A stretch of DNA of 59,098 nt, taken from the NCBI GenBank assembly GCA_913045315.1, contig CAJWQJ010000014.1, positions 1 to 59,098 on the forward strand, written 5' to 3'. The position numbers and the translations under genes are program-made. How positions within the stretch are numbered: the first letter of the stretch is position 1; the number at the start of each line of letters is the position of its first letter. The notes beneath the pieces were generated by a model. It saw only the letters and a list, made by a program, of their open reading frames with translations. It had not been told where the DNA came from and did no database searches. The DNA is from an uncultured Chloroflexota bacterium (lineage in GTDB: Bacteria > Chloroflexota > Dehalococcoidia > Lucifugimonadales > UBA1127). Shown here piece by piece: positions 16,317 through 25,625 of this stretch.

Positions 16317-18989
16317 CTATTCTTTAAGCATCCTTCTAAGAACAGTATGAAGAACACCTCCATTGCGATAATAATCTACCTCGATTTGAGTATCGATCCT
16401 GGAAAGTACCGAGAATTCAATACTGGTACCATCATCTTTTTTAGCAGATACAGATATCGAAACATTTGGACCAAATCCTTTAGCAATACCTGTAAAAGTG
16501 AAAGTTTCAGTTCCATTCAAACCAAGACTGTCAGGCGTATCTTCTTCTTTAAACTGCAAAGGAAGAATTCCCATACCGATAAGATTACTACGATGAATTC
16601 GCTCATAACTTTCGGCTATAACAACATTAACTCCAAGTAGAAGAGGTCCTTTAGCAGCCCAGTCTCTTGAACTACCAGAACCGTATTCCTTACCAGCGAT
16701 GATTATAGTTGGAATTTTTTCATTCTGATATCTTTCACCTGCATCAAAAATACTTGTAACTTCATTTGAAGGGAAATATATAGTCCAGTCTCCCTCTTTA
16801 TCAGGAGTTAATTGGTTCTTCAATCTAACATTACCGAAAGTACCACGCATCATTACTTCGTGATTACCTCTTCTCGCACCAAAAGTATTAAATTCTCTTT
16901 GCTCTACTTCTTTAGAAATTAAAAATTGACCTGCTGGTCTATTAAGAGGAATAGCACCTGCAGGAGATATATGGTCTGTGGTGATTGAAGAACCTAACAT
17001 AACCAATACACGTGCATTAGTTACATCTTTCAAAGGAGCAATTTCATCATCAAGATCCATGAAAAAAGGAACTTCCTGAATATAAGTCGAAGAATCATCC
17101 CAATCATATAAATCACCGTCGGGAGCTGGTAATGAATTCCATTCATCAGGTCCTTTAGAAACATCTCCATATCTTGCACGAAACATTTCGGGACTTAGCG
17201 ATGAAGATATTGTTTCAGCAATTTCAATTTGAGAAGGCCAAATATCTTTTAAGTAAACTGGAACCCCGTCATTATTATGTCCAAGAGGGTCTGATGTTAA
17301 ATCTATATTTACTGTACCTGCAAGAGAATAAGCGACAACTAGCATGGGAGATGCAAGATAATTAGCTTTCACATCGGCATGTACCCTTCCCTCAAAGTTT
17401 CTATTCCCACTTAATACAGCTGCAACGGTCATATCGTTATCTGATATAGCCTTAGAAATTGGATCAGGTAATGGTCCACTATTTCCTATGCAGGTTGTAC
17501 ATCCATAACCAACAGTATGAAATCCAAGTTTCTCAAGGAAAGGAACAACACCAGCAGATTCCATATAATCAGTTACAACTTGCGAACCTGGTGCCATGCT
17601 TGTTTTCACCCAAGGTTTTCGACTAAGTCCGGATTCAACAGCTTTTTTAGCTAATATACCTGCACCAACCATTACAGTTGGGTTTGAGGTATTGGTACAA
17701 CTTGTAATAGCTGCAATAACAACATCCCCATTTTTTACAGAAGATTTGGTATTTTCTAATTCAATTTCAAACTCTTCATCAGGAGTGCCAAAAGAAACTT
17801 GAAAATTATCTTTCACTAATCCAAGTGCTATGCGATCCTGAGGTCTTCGAGGACCCGCAAGACTTGGAATCACTTCACCAAGGTCAAGTTCAAGTGTACT
17901 TGTATAAATTGGATCAGGAGTGTCATCCGTACGGAAAAAACCCTGTGCACGTGCATATTTTTCAACAACATCTAATTGTTCGTCAGAACGACCTGTAGCC
18001 CTTAGATAATCTATTGTAATAGCATCTATAGGAAAGAATCCGCAAGTGGCACCATATTCTGGAGCCATATTAGCAATGGTTGCCCTATCAGGAAGAGGAA
18101 GATTAGTAAGACCAGTTCCAAAAAATTCAACAAATTTCTCAACTACACCCTTCTCACGAAGTATTTCTACAATAGTTAGTACAAGATCAGTCGCTGTAAC
18201 ACCCTCCTTAAGAGCACCTGTCAGTTTAAATCCAATAACTTCAGGTAATTGCATATAATAAGGCTGACCTAACATTACAGCCTCTGCTTCTATTCCTCCC
18301 ACACCCCATCCCAAAACGCTTAATCCATTAATCATGGTTGTATGTGAGTCAGTACCAACTACAGTATCAGGATATATAACTGGGCCATCATTTGAATCTT
18401 TTTCAGCAACTACAGAAGCCAAGTATTCTAAATTAACTTGGTGCACAATTCCTGTTCCTGGAGGAACGAGCGTAAAATTGTCAAAAGCATTTTGTGCCCA
18501 TCTTAAGAATGAATATCTTTCTTGATTTCGTTCAAATTCCCTTTCGACATTTAATTGAAAGGCAGTAGGAATACCAAAATAGTCCACTTGAACTGAATGG
18601 TCTATAACCAAGTCTACTGGGACAACAGGATTTACTTTATTATAGTCTCCACCTTTTCTAGCCATAGCTGATCGCATAGCTGCTAAGTCAACTACAGCAG
18701 GAACACCAGTAAAATCTTGCATTAAAACCCGAGCAGGCATAAATGGAAATTCTTTTGGGGAAGGATTATGAGGATTCCAATTAGCAACAGCTATAATATC
18801 ATCTTCTTTAACCAAATAATCATCATAATTTCTTAGAGCATTTTCTAAAAGTACTCTAATCGATAATGGGAGTTTTGAGAGATTGACCAAACCTTCATCC
18901 TCAATTATGGACAATCTGTAGTATCCATAATTACCTTTTTTAGTTTGCAAAGTCGAAAGGGAATTCTGTTTAAGATTTCTTTGAACCAT
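16317..18989 (-). CDS. acnA: Aconitate hydratase A
   Basis: This 890-residue aconitase isomerises citrate to isocitrate in the TCA cycle and matches AcnA/IRP1-type length. The three [4Fe-4S] ligands are Cys431 (in SCTNTSNP), Cys497 and Cys500 (in GCTTCIGNSGP). The swivelling C-terminal domain has GSSITTDHISPAGAIP and KEYGSGSSRDWAAKGP. I chose ATG 18989, with AGGAAGG five bases upstream; the frame is open ten codons further but lacks a better site. A strong promoter lies at 19035-19063. It appears monocistronic. Confidence 0.97.
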   Translation of the reverse strand: MVQRNLKQNSLSTLQTKKGNYGYYRLSIIEDEGLVNLSKLPLSIRVLLENALRNYDDYLVKEDDIIAVANWNPHNPSPKEFPFMPARVLMQDFTGVPAVVDLAAMRSAMARKGGDYNKVNPVVPVDLVIDHSVQVDYFGIPTAFQLNVEREFERNQERYSFLRWAQNAFDNFTLVPPGTGIVHQVNLEYLASVVAEKDSNDGPVIYPDTVVGTDSHTTMINGLSVLGWGVGGIEAEAVMLGQPYYMQLPEVIGFKLTGALKEGVTATDLVLTIVEILREKGVVEKFVEFFGTGLTNLPLPDRATIANMAPEYGATCGFFPIDAITIDYLRATGRSDEQLDVVEKYARAQGFFRTDDTPDPIYTSTLELDLGEVIPSLAGPRRPQDRIALGLVKDNFQVSFGTPDEEFEIELENTKSSVKNGDVVIAAITSCTNTSNPTVMVGAGILAKKAVESGLSRKPWVKTSMAPGSQVVTDYMESAGVVPFLEKLGFHTVGYGCTTCIGNSGPLPDPISKAISDNDMTVAAVLSGNRNFEGRVHADVKANYLASPMLVVAYSLAGTVNIDLTSDPLGHNNDGVPVYLKDIWPSQIEIAETISSSLSPEMFRARYGDVSKGPDEWNSLPAPDGDLYDWDDSSTYIQEVPFFMDLDDEIAPLKDVTNARVLVMLGSSITTDHISPAGAIPLNRPAGQFLISKEVEQREFNTFGARRGNHEVMMRGTFGNVRLKNQLTPDKEGDWTIYFPSNEVTSIFDAGERYQNEKIPTIIIAGKEYGSGSSRDWAAKGPLLLGVNVVIAESYERIHRSNLIGMGILPLQFKEEDTPDSLGLNGTETFTFTGIAKGFGPNVSISVSAKKDDGTSIEFSVLSRIDTQIEVDYYRNGGVLHTVLRRMLKE

Positions 18990-19034
18990 ACTAGCCTTCC
19001 TAAAATGATTTATCCGCAATCAAACGGTTCGGAT

Positions 19035-19063
19035 ATTATAACGTGAACTAGTTTGAGTTCCAA
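19035..19063 (-). promoter_or_regulatory. Sigma-70 promoter of acnA
   Basis: On the minus strand TTGGAA (19058-19063), a 17-bp spacer and consensus TATAAT (19035-19040), about 45 bases upstream of the chosen ATG. Confidence 0.7.
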
Positions 19064-19268
19064 CTTATTATCATTCTAGGAATATATTAACTGGAATACT
19101 AATACTGAGTAGAATTAATTTACTGACCATTTGGATAATTGAACATTTAATAATTTCCAATGTCTAAGAATAAGTCGCAATTTATATTCCGATATCACTT
19201 CGATCCCCCCACAATAAAAATACTAGCCTAGATTATCTAACGAATAAATCGGATTATTGTTCCAGAGA

Positions 19269-19295
19269 TTGACAAATAAGGATATAATTTATAGT
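19269..19295 (+). promoter_or_regulatory. Possible promoter of the PfkB kinase gene in the acnA intergenic region
   Basis: The 323-bp gap between acnA and the kinase (18990-19312) holds no gene that I can see. Near its right end is a consensus TTGACA (19269-19274), with TATAGT 15 bp later (19290-19295) and a TATAAT inside (19283-19288) that is too close to pair with it. One of these is probably the -10. The middle of the gap is plain AT-rich sequence. Confidence 0.4.
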
Positions 19296-19312
19296 CACAC
19301 AACGGAAAAGTT

Positions 19313-20242
19313 ATGAATATATATATATCTGGTTCACTAGCTTACGATAATATAATGGAATTTCCAGATAAATTCCAAAATCATATTATTGCAGAAAATT
19401 TGAACAACATAAACGTAAGTTTTATGGTTGGAAATTCGACTAGCCGATTAGGTGGTACTGCAGGAAATATTTCCTATGCTTTAAAATTATTAAATGGAAA
19501 TCCTATAATTTTAGCTACTTTGGGTAAAGATGACATAAAATATATTGAATGGTTACATAGCAATGGCATATCAACAGCCAATATACGCATGATTGAAAAT
19601 ACCCCCACTGCAACAGCGACAATCGTTACCGACACCTCTCAAAATCAAATAACTATATTTGATCCCGGAGCTATGAACTTTCCATCACAATATAACATCG
19701 AGCTTATAAAGGAATCTATTATTCTGTGGGTAGGTCCAGGAAATTTGGATGATATGAATGAATATCCAAAATTAGCACGAAAATGCGATATCCCATATAT
19801 GTTTGATCCAGGACAATCCCTTCCAGCATGGGAAGAAAAAGATTTACTAAGTGCTATTGAAGGATCTAAATTGCTTATTGCTAATTCATACGAAATGCAA
19901 ATGATAGAGGAAAAAACAAAGAGAACTATTAATCAATTATTACTTTTAACCAATTCAGTAATAGTAACACGCGGTGAAAATGGTTGTACTTTATTCACCG
20001 ATAATTCATCAATCAATCTCCCTTCTGCTCCGATACAAAATGTAATCGATCCTACTGGTGCAGGAGATGCATTTCGTGGTGGACTTTTAAAAGGTATAGG
20101 CGATGGAGAAACCATTGAAGACTCATGCAAAATTGGTGCAATATCAGCAGCTTATTGTGTGCAATCTCATGGAACTCAGGAATATTCATTCACTCTGGAA
20201 GAGTTTTATACTAGACTTGAAATTTATAAAGGAAATTTATGA
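19313..20242 (+). CDS. PfkB-family carbohydrate/nucleoside kinase
   Basis: This 309-residue ribokinase-like kinase has the N-terminal GGTAGNISYAL motif (about 48-58), where the substrate binds, and the C-terminal PfkB signature DPTGAGDAFRGGLL (about 247-260) with the catalytic Asp. The MVGNSTSRLGGTAGN stretch is like adenosine kinase-type members, so adenosine or another nucleoside or sugar is possible. It lies 24 bp before the aminopeptidase gene on the same strand. The substrate is not determined by sequence. Confidence 0.87.
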   Translation: MNIYISGSLAYDNIMEFPDKFQNHIIAENLNNINVSFMVGNSTSRLGGTAGNISYALKLLNGNPIILATLGKDDIKYIEWLHSNGISTANIRMIENTPTATATIVTDTSQNQITIFDPGAMNFPSQYNIELIKESIILWVGPGNLDDMNEYPKLARKCDIPYMFDPGQSLPAWEEKDLLSAIEGSKLLIANSYEMQMIEEKTKRTINQLLLLTNSVIVTRGENGCTLFTDNSSINLPSAPIQNVIDPTGAGDAFRGGLLKGIGDGETIEDSCKIGAISAAYCVQSHGTQEYSFTLEEFYTRLEIYKGNL

Positions 20243-20266
20243 CGCATCTCAAAAAAGGAATTAATA

Positions 20267-22852
20267 ATGTCTAAATCTAATGCAAAATTACTACCAACAT
20301 CAGTAAGTCCAATAAACTATAATCTTTCCATCAAACCTGATATGGAAAAATTTACTTATTCCGGGTCAGAAGAAATATTTATACAGGTGCACGAAAAAAC
20401 TTCAACAATAACACTGAATTCTTTAGATCTAAACATTGACTCCTCATCTATAGAAATTGAAAAAAAACTAATTGAAGCTAGCGAAATATCAATCAATAAA
20501 GATGAGGAAAGTATATCGATATCATTTCCTCATGAAATTGATATTGGGAACTATACACTTTCTATCAACTTTAATGGTAATATCCCTGATACACTTACTG
20601 GATTTTATCGTAGTCAATACGTAGATACATCTGGGAATTCAAAATGGTTGGTGACTACTCAATTCGAACCTGGACATGCTCGACTGGCATTTCCCTGTTG
20701 GGATGAACCATCTTTAAAGGCAACATTTCAACTCAATATAGAAATCCCTAATGAACTTCAGGCATACTCAAACATGCCAATAAAAAAAGAAAATCCTGTT
20801 AATGAAGGTAACAAAATTGTATCTTTTGAAGAAACCCCTAAAATGTCGACCTATTTGCTCGCATTTCTTGTTGGAAACATGGGATTAATTGAATGCAAAA
20901 GTAATTCTGGAACATTAATTCGGGTTATAACAACTGATGGGCGACAATCCTTTGGAGAATTTGCTTTGGATACCTCATTAAAATTGTTGGATTATTTTAA
21001 TTCTTATTTTGGAATCCCTTTCCCACTAAAAAAATTGGACCACGTTGCTATTCCTGATTTTGCTGCCGGAGCTATGGAAAATTGGGGGTTAATAACTTAT
21101 AGAGAAACTGCACTTCTTGTCGATCCAGAGAATAGTGCCTCAGCAGCAAAACAAAGAGTAGCTGAAGTTATTTCTCATGAAATGGCTCACATGTGGTTTG
21201 GGGATTTAGTTACTATGAAATGGTGGAATGATCTTTGGCTTAACGAAAGTTTTGCTTCATGGATGGGAGATAAAGCTGTCGATGCAATTTTCCCGGAATG
21301 GGAAATGTGGACAGAATTTGTTAGTGCTGACACCGTAAGAGCCTTCGATCTTGATAGCTTAGAAACCTCCCATCCAATAGAAGCAGAAGTAACTTCTCCT
21401 GCAGAAGTAGAACAACTTTTTGATGCAATAAGTTACAGTAAAGGCGGTTCACTTATACGAATGCTTGAACACTTCTTAGGTGAAAAAACATTTCAATCAG
21501 GATTATATCAATATCTCTCCAAACATCAATATTCCAATGCAAGCACTGATGATTTATGGGAAGCTATGGAATCTGCATCCAATAAGCCAGTAAAAACGAT
21601 AATGGATACTTGGTTGAAACAGATGGGGTACCCTGTAGTAACAATCAATTCTATCCAATCTGAAAACAGCAATAAATTAGAAATAAGCCAATCACGATTT
21701 TTGGCTACTAACATCATCGGATCAAGTAACAAAAAAGATTTAATAGAACAAACTTGGAAAATTCCATTAAGAATCAAAAGTTCAGATGAAGACGATATTG
21801 AAATCTTATTAGAAAACAGAAATGCTGAAATAGATATACCTCACCAAAAACCTTTGATATTCAACCCTGACCAAACAGGATTTTTTAGAATCATTCAACC
21901 CTCTAATCAGTTACCGGCTCTGCGCGAAATGGTCCAAAACAATTCACTTGCCGCAACTGAAAGATTGGGATTACAAAACGATATTTATTCTTTAGGTAGA
22001 GCAGGTTACATAAAAGCTACCGAATTCTTAAACCTTGTAAGTGCTTATACAGATGAAGAAGATACATCCGTATGGAGAGATATAGCGAGTAATATTGGCG
22101 ATCTTGATTCTTTACTAAGCGAAGAAGAAATATATCCACTATTTAAAAAATTTGCATTAGAACTATTTCTCCCTCTTGCAAACAAAATGGGTTGGAAAGA
22201 AGCAGAGAACGAAACACATCTAAAAATTTTACTGAGAAGTTTAGCACTTTCTCAAGCAGGATATTTTGGAGACCAAGGTACAATAAATCGTGCATGTGAA
22301 TTATTTGAAGATTTGATCAAACGTGATAAACCAGTTCCTCCTAACTTAAGAGGTTGTGTCTATTCTTTGGCCGCATTGGGAGGTGATAAAACAACTTATG
22401 AACAATTATGGACTTTACAACAAAAAACCTCTTTGCAAGAAGAAAAAATGCGTTTACTTGGTGCATTATCTCGGTTCCAAGAAAAAGAACTTTTATCTGA
22501 TTTATTAAATCGTACATTATCCGACGATGTCCGTTCTCAGGATACTGTAATTTTAGTAACAACAATAGCTATGAATTCATACGGAAGACACCTTGCATGG
22601 GAGTTTATAAAGTCCAACTGGGAAGAATTTGACAAACGCTACGGCCGAGGAGGTTTTGCGTTGATGAGATTGGCATCCATACCAGGGAATTTTTCAGGAA
22701 ACTCGATGGTTGATGATGTTTCAAATTTCTTTGAAACACACCCTGCTCCCGCGGCTTCACTAACCATCAAACAGTCAATAGAACAGATTAAGGTAAATAC
22801 CAGATGGTTAGAGATAAATAATTCTGAAATAGGAAATTTTTTAAAAAATTAA
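20267..22852 (+). CDS. M1-family aminopeptidase (aminopeptidase N-like)
   Basis: This 861-residue zinc metallopeptidase removes N-terminal amino acids from peptides. The exopeptidase motif GAMENWG is at 268-274 and the zinc site HEMAH at 304-308, with the third ligand in WLNESFASW (Glu about 327). The N-terminal beta domain carries the WDEPSLKATF motif, and the C-terminal half is ERAP1-like helical repeats. There is no signal peptide, so it is probably cytoplasmic. Length matches ERAP/tricorn-factor-type M1 enzymes. It is convergent with the next gene with six bases between stops. Confidence 0.94.
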   Translation: MSKSNAKLLPTSVSPINYNLSIKPDMEKFTYSGSEEIFIQVHEKTSTITLNSLDLNIDSSSIEIEKKLIEASEISINKDEESISISFPHEIDIGNYTLSINFNGNIPDTLTGFYRSQYVDTSGNSKWLVTTQFEPGHARLAFPCWDEPSLKATFQLNIEIPNELQAYSNMPIKKENPVNEGNKIVSFEETPKMSTYLLAFLVGNMGLIECKSNSGTLIRVITTDGRQSFGEFALDTSLKLLDYFNSYFGIPFPLKKLDHVAIPDFAAGAMENWGLITYRETALLVDPENSASAAKQRVAEVISHEMAHMWFGDLVTMKWWNDLWLNESFASWMGDKAVDAIFPEWEMWTEFVSADTVRAFDLDSLETSHPIEAEVTSPAEVEQLFDAISYSKGGSLIRMLEHFLGEKTFQSGLYQYLSKHQYSNASTDDLWEAMESASNKPVKTIMDTWLKQMGYPVVTINSIQSENSNKLEISQSRFLATNIIGSSNKKDLIEQTWKIPLRIKSSDEDDIEILLENRNAEIDIPHQKPLIFNPDQTGFFRIIQPSNQLPALREMVQNNSLAATERLGLQNDIYSLGRAGYIKATEFLNLVSAYTDEEDTSVWRDIASNIGDLDSLLSEEEIYPLFKKFALELFLPLANKMGWKEAENETHLKILLRSLALSQAGYFGDQGTINRACELFEDLIKRDKPVPPNLRGCVYSLAALGGDKTTYEQLWTLQQKTSLQEEKMRLLGALSRFQEKELLSDLLNRTLSDDVRSQDTVILVTTIAMNSYGRHLAWEFIKSNWEEFDKRYGRGGFALMRLASIPGNFSGNSMVDDVSNFFETHPAPAASLTIKQSIEQIKVNTRWLEINNSEIGNFLKN

Positions 22853-22858
22853 CGAAAA

Positions 22859-24118
22859 TTAGTTATTATGCAAAACTGGTCGTTTAGTTAACACAATAAA
22901 AATAAGAGCCAGGATATTTGAAACAGCCAAAACAAAAAATGCTGGCTCATAACTGTTGAAAAAATTATGTATAACTCCAACTATAATTGGACCTAATACA
23001 ACACTAGCTGTACCAACCGGAGCCATCAATCCTCGTATTGTAGCGAACTGATTCCTTCCAAAATAGTCAGCCTGAATTGCAGGAAGTAGTGGTAAAACTC
23101 CTGAATATGCAGGTGCATATAATATTAAGAAAAAGGTTATACCAATATTCCCTCCTAGAATAATAAATAAAATAAGTCCAATCGATTGAAATATAAAACA
23201 AGTCGCCATAACCCATCTTTTATCATACTTGTCGCCAAGCCAAGCAAAGCCAACTCTCCCTGGCATTCCAATGAAGGACATCAACGTAATTATTGAAGCC
23301 GCCTCAGTTAAACTCATTCCTCGTTCCTGTAGTAATGGAACAAGGAACAATGCCACAGAACCAGTTACTAATTGGCGAGCAGCAAATGTTAATCCAATAC
23401 TCCAAAATGCCATAGTTTTCAAAGCTTGTTTTGCAGTAAAATTTATTTCGACATCTTCCTCATAGGTCTCAACATTTTTACTGTCAGATATATCAGAATT
23501 AATTGGAATTCTTCCATCAGGAAGATAACCGTATGGCTCAGGCTTATGACGAACTATTAATGCCATTGGCAACCCAATAATCCATACCGTTATACCAGCT
23601 ACTATTAATGCACCGTTCCATTTAAATGAAGTAATTATCCATGCTAAGGGAGCTGAAAATATGCCGCCAAAACTAGCACCTAGATTTACTATACCCATAG
23701 CTGTCCCTCTTCTACGTTGAAACCAATTGGCAACAGCAGTAGTAGGCGCATTACCCATTCCCAAACTTATACCTCCTTGAATAAGAACGATATAAACCAG
23801 AAAAAAATACGGCAGTGACATAGTTTGACTTAATAATAAGTATCCAAGCCCGCAAACAGAAATACCAGCAAGCATAAGTTTTCTAGGGCCATATTTGTCA
23901 ATAAAATACCCAACGAATGGAGCCAAAAAACCCCCTTCAAGACGAGCTAGAGATAAACCAGTTGTGAAGGCAAGAGTACTCCAACCAAAATGACTTCTTA
24001 TAGGTTCAAGAAAAATTCCCATCCCATAGTATGAGAAAGTTGCCATAAGTGTCATTGTTGCTGTGCCAGCAAAAACTATGTACCATCCGTAGAATAAAAA
24101 TGGTTTACTTGAAGACAT
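22859..24118 (-). CDS. MFS transporter, OFA/monocarboxylate-like
   Basis: This 419-residue, 12-helix carrier opens with FLFYGWYIVFAGTATMTLMA and has LEGGFLAPFVGYFIDKYGPRK between helices 2 and 3 and KPEPYGYLPDGR in the central loop. It is clearly a paralogue of the other two MFS genes in the window. ATG 24118 has GAGAAAAG upstream. Its likely function is transport of a small carboxylic acid; direction and substrate are unknown. Confidence 0.9.
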   Translation of the reverse strand: MSSSKPFLFYGWYIVFAGTATMTLMATFSYYGMGIFLEPIRSHFGWSTLAFTTGLSLARLEGGFLAPFVGYFIDKYGPRKLMLAGISVCGLGYLLLSQTMSLPYFFLVYIVLIQGGISLGMGNAPTTAVANWFQRRRGTAMGIVNLGASFGGIFSAPLAWIITSFKWNGALIVAGITVWIIGLPMALIVRHKPEPYGYLPDGRIPINSDISDSKNVETYEEDVEINFTAKQALKTMAFWSIGLTFAARQLVTGSVALFLVPLLQERGMSLTEAASIITLMSFIGMPGRVGFAWLGDKYDKRWVMATCFIFQSIGLILFIILGGNIGITFFLILYAPAYSGVLPLLPAIQADYFGRNQFATIRGLMAPVGTASVVLGPIIVGVIHNFFNSYEPAFFVLAVSNILALIFIVLTKRPVLHNN

Positions 24119-24227
24119 CTTTTCTCAGTTTCCATATGAAAATAATTAGTAAGTGAGAATATTAACATAAGTTAAACAAATGGACAGCAAAATTCGTTCT
24201 TGAGGAAATAATAATTACGAAACATAA

Positions 24228-24678
24228 ATGGATATTACTCCTAATAATTACACCAATATTATTAATGCTTGTTGTAGAATCATATCAACCCCTCAAAATA
24301 TAGCTCGTTGGGCATATCATCTTTATAGCCCAAATGGATTGGCTATTTCAGAATCTGTCCGAATCCAATTAAAAAACTCAACATCCCCAACAAGGATTCC
24401 TCCTTGGTCTTCTTCAAAAATGCCTGGCCAAATTCCAGCAGAATATGGATACTTTGTATCAATGAAAAAATTTCAAACGCCACAACAGTAAAACTCCAAT
24501 AACTACTGCATACGGACATCCTGGAGGCGGTAGTGGGTATTCTGGAACGATGCATTATTCTACTGAGTTAGATTTATCAATATCTATAATAACCAACTTT
24601 CAAATAAAGGTTTTAGGAACATGTGGCACTGACGGGCCTGGTAATTGTATTACTTCAAAGATTTTCAAAACTTATAAT
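24228..24678 (+). pseudogene. Decayed serine hydrolase (class C beta-lactamase-like) remnant
   Basis: Two reading frames together spell the C-terminal part of a beta-lactamase-family serine hydrolase. Frame one (24228-24491) reads IISTPQNIARWAYHLY, the typical segment before the last helices. Then, through one shift near 24478-24489, the next frame gives AYGHPGGGSGYSGTMHY and LDLSISIITN, the family's HxGGxxG motif and last strand, and stops at 24676-24678. A stop codon lies directly before the first frame, and the N-terminal domain with SxxK and YxN is absent. It is therefore both truncated and frameshifted. The rest of the 24119-24717 gap shows no gene. Confidence 0.75.
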
Positions 24679-24717
24679 GACCATTTATATAGCAAATAGA
24701 AACTTTCACTAAAGAAC

Positions 24718-25542
24718 TTATGAAAATAGAGCAGTATTTTCATCTTTGACCAATTCACAAAGATCAAAAAGAAAGGACTTAACTTCATCTGGAGAATCAA
24801 TATAATAATTTGCTAGAGTATTCTTTTTAGGTTTTCCAACCCGAACGGCATAACCCTCTATTCTTGAAACACGAAATGCGTCTTCATCGGTAATATCATC
24901 TCCTATATATATGGGCACGATAGGTTTGCATGGGCATTTTTTTTTCATTTCATCAACTAGTAAAGTAAAGGCATGACCTTTATCCCAATCAAATGGCATT
25001 ATGATATTTAATATTTCTTTACCCCATTTTTTACGACATAATTCTTTATCTAATAATGGTTTAAGGAAATTTCGAAGTTTTGAAAGTAACGATTTTCTTT
25101 CTTTAATAGATAGTAATCTGTAATGGACACTTAATGTATATGGCTTAATCTCTAAAAGAGCACTAGGGTACTGGGAAACAACAGAAGAGATATTAGGGAT
25201 CAAACGTTTTAGGAATTCACGGAATTTTTCTGCTTCTGGGTGAATGAATCTAATAAGCGAACCATCCACTTCAACACCATGATCCCCAACTAGATTTATA
25301 TTATCCAGTCCAATATGATCACGAACATTTTGTAATGACCTTCCACTAATAATGGCAGGGGTTACTTTTGAAGAAGCCATCAAAGTTTTCAAAACAAACT
25401 TTATGTCCTCAGGAAGCTTGCCATCCTCTGGACTGGAAACTAATTCAATTAAAGTTCCATCATAATCTAGCCCAAGAAAGATACAGCATCCTAAACTTAC
25501 ACGTCTATTAAGATCAGAAAACACACTTCTAAAATGAATCAT
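24718..25542 (-). CDS. otsB: Trehalose-6-phosphate phosphatase
   Basis: This 274-residue HAD phosphatase removes phosphate from trehalose 6-phosphate. Motif I is FLGLDYDGTLIELV (about 23-36), the cap region has NLVGDHGVEVDG (about 93-104), and motif IV is YIGDDITDEDAFR (about 220-232). ATG 25542 has GGAGTG about 10 bases upstream. No trehalose-phosphate synthase is next to it, so the substrate is inferred from the family; glucosylglycerol-phosphate or mannosyl analogues are possible. Confidence 0.88.
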   Translation of the reverse strand: MIHFRSVFSDLNRRVSLGCCIFLGLDYDGTLIELVSSPEDGKLPEDIKFVLKTLMASSKVTPAIISGRSLQNVRDHIGLDNINLVGDHGVEVDGSLIRFIHPEAEKFREFLKRLIPNISSVVSQYPSALLEIKPYTLSVHYRLLSIKERKSLLSKLRNFLKPLLDKELCRKKWGKEILNIIMPFDWDKGHAFTLLVDEMKKKCPCKPIVPIYIGDDITDEDAFRVSRIEGYAVRVGKPKKNTLANYYIDSPDEVKSFLFDLCELVKDENTALFS

Positions 25543-25625
25543 TAAAAAGAGTCACTCCAAATAACATATTAATATTATGAATATACCATATATAATTCAG
25601 AGTATTTAAATTTGCTTCTACTTAT

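Noticed and set aside
24343-24555. Minus-strand ORF of 70 aa
   Set aside because: It lies antisense to the serine-hydrolase remnant, whose family motifs explain this DNA.
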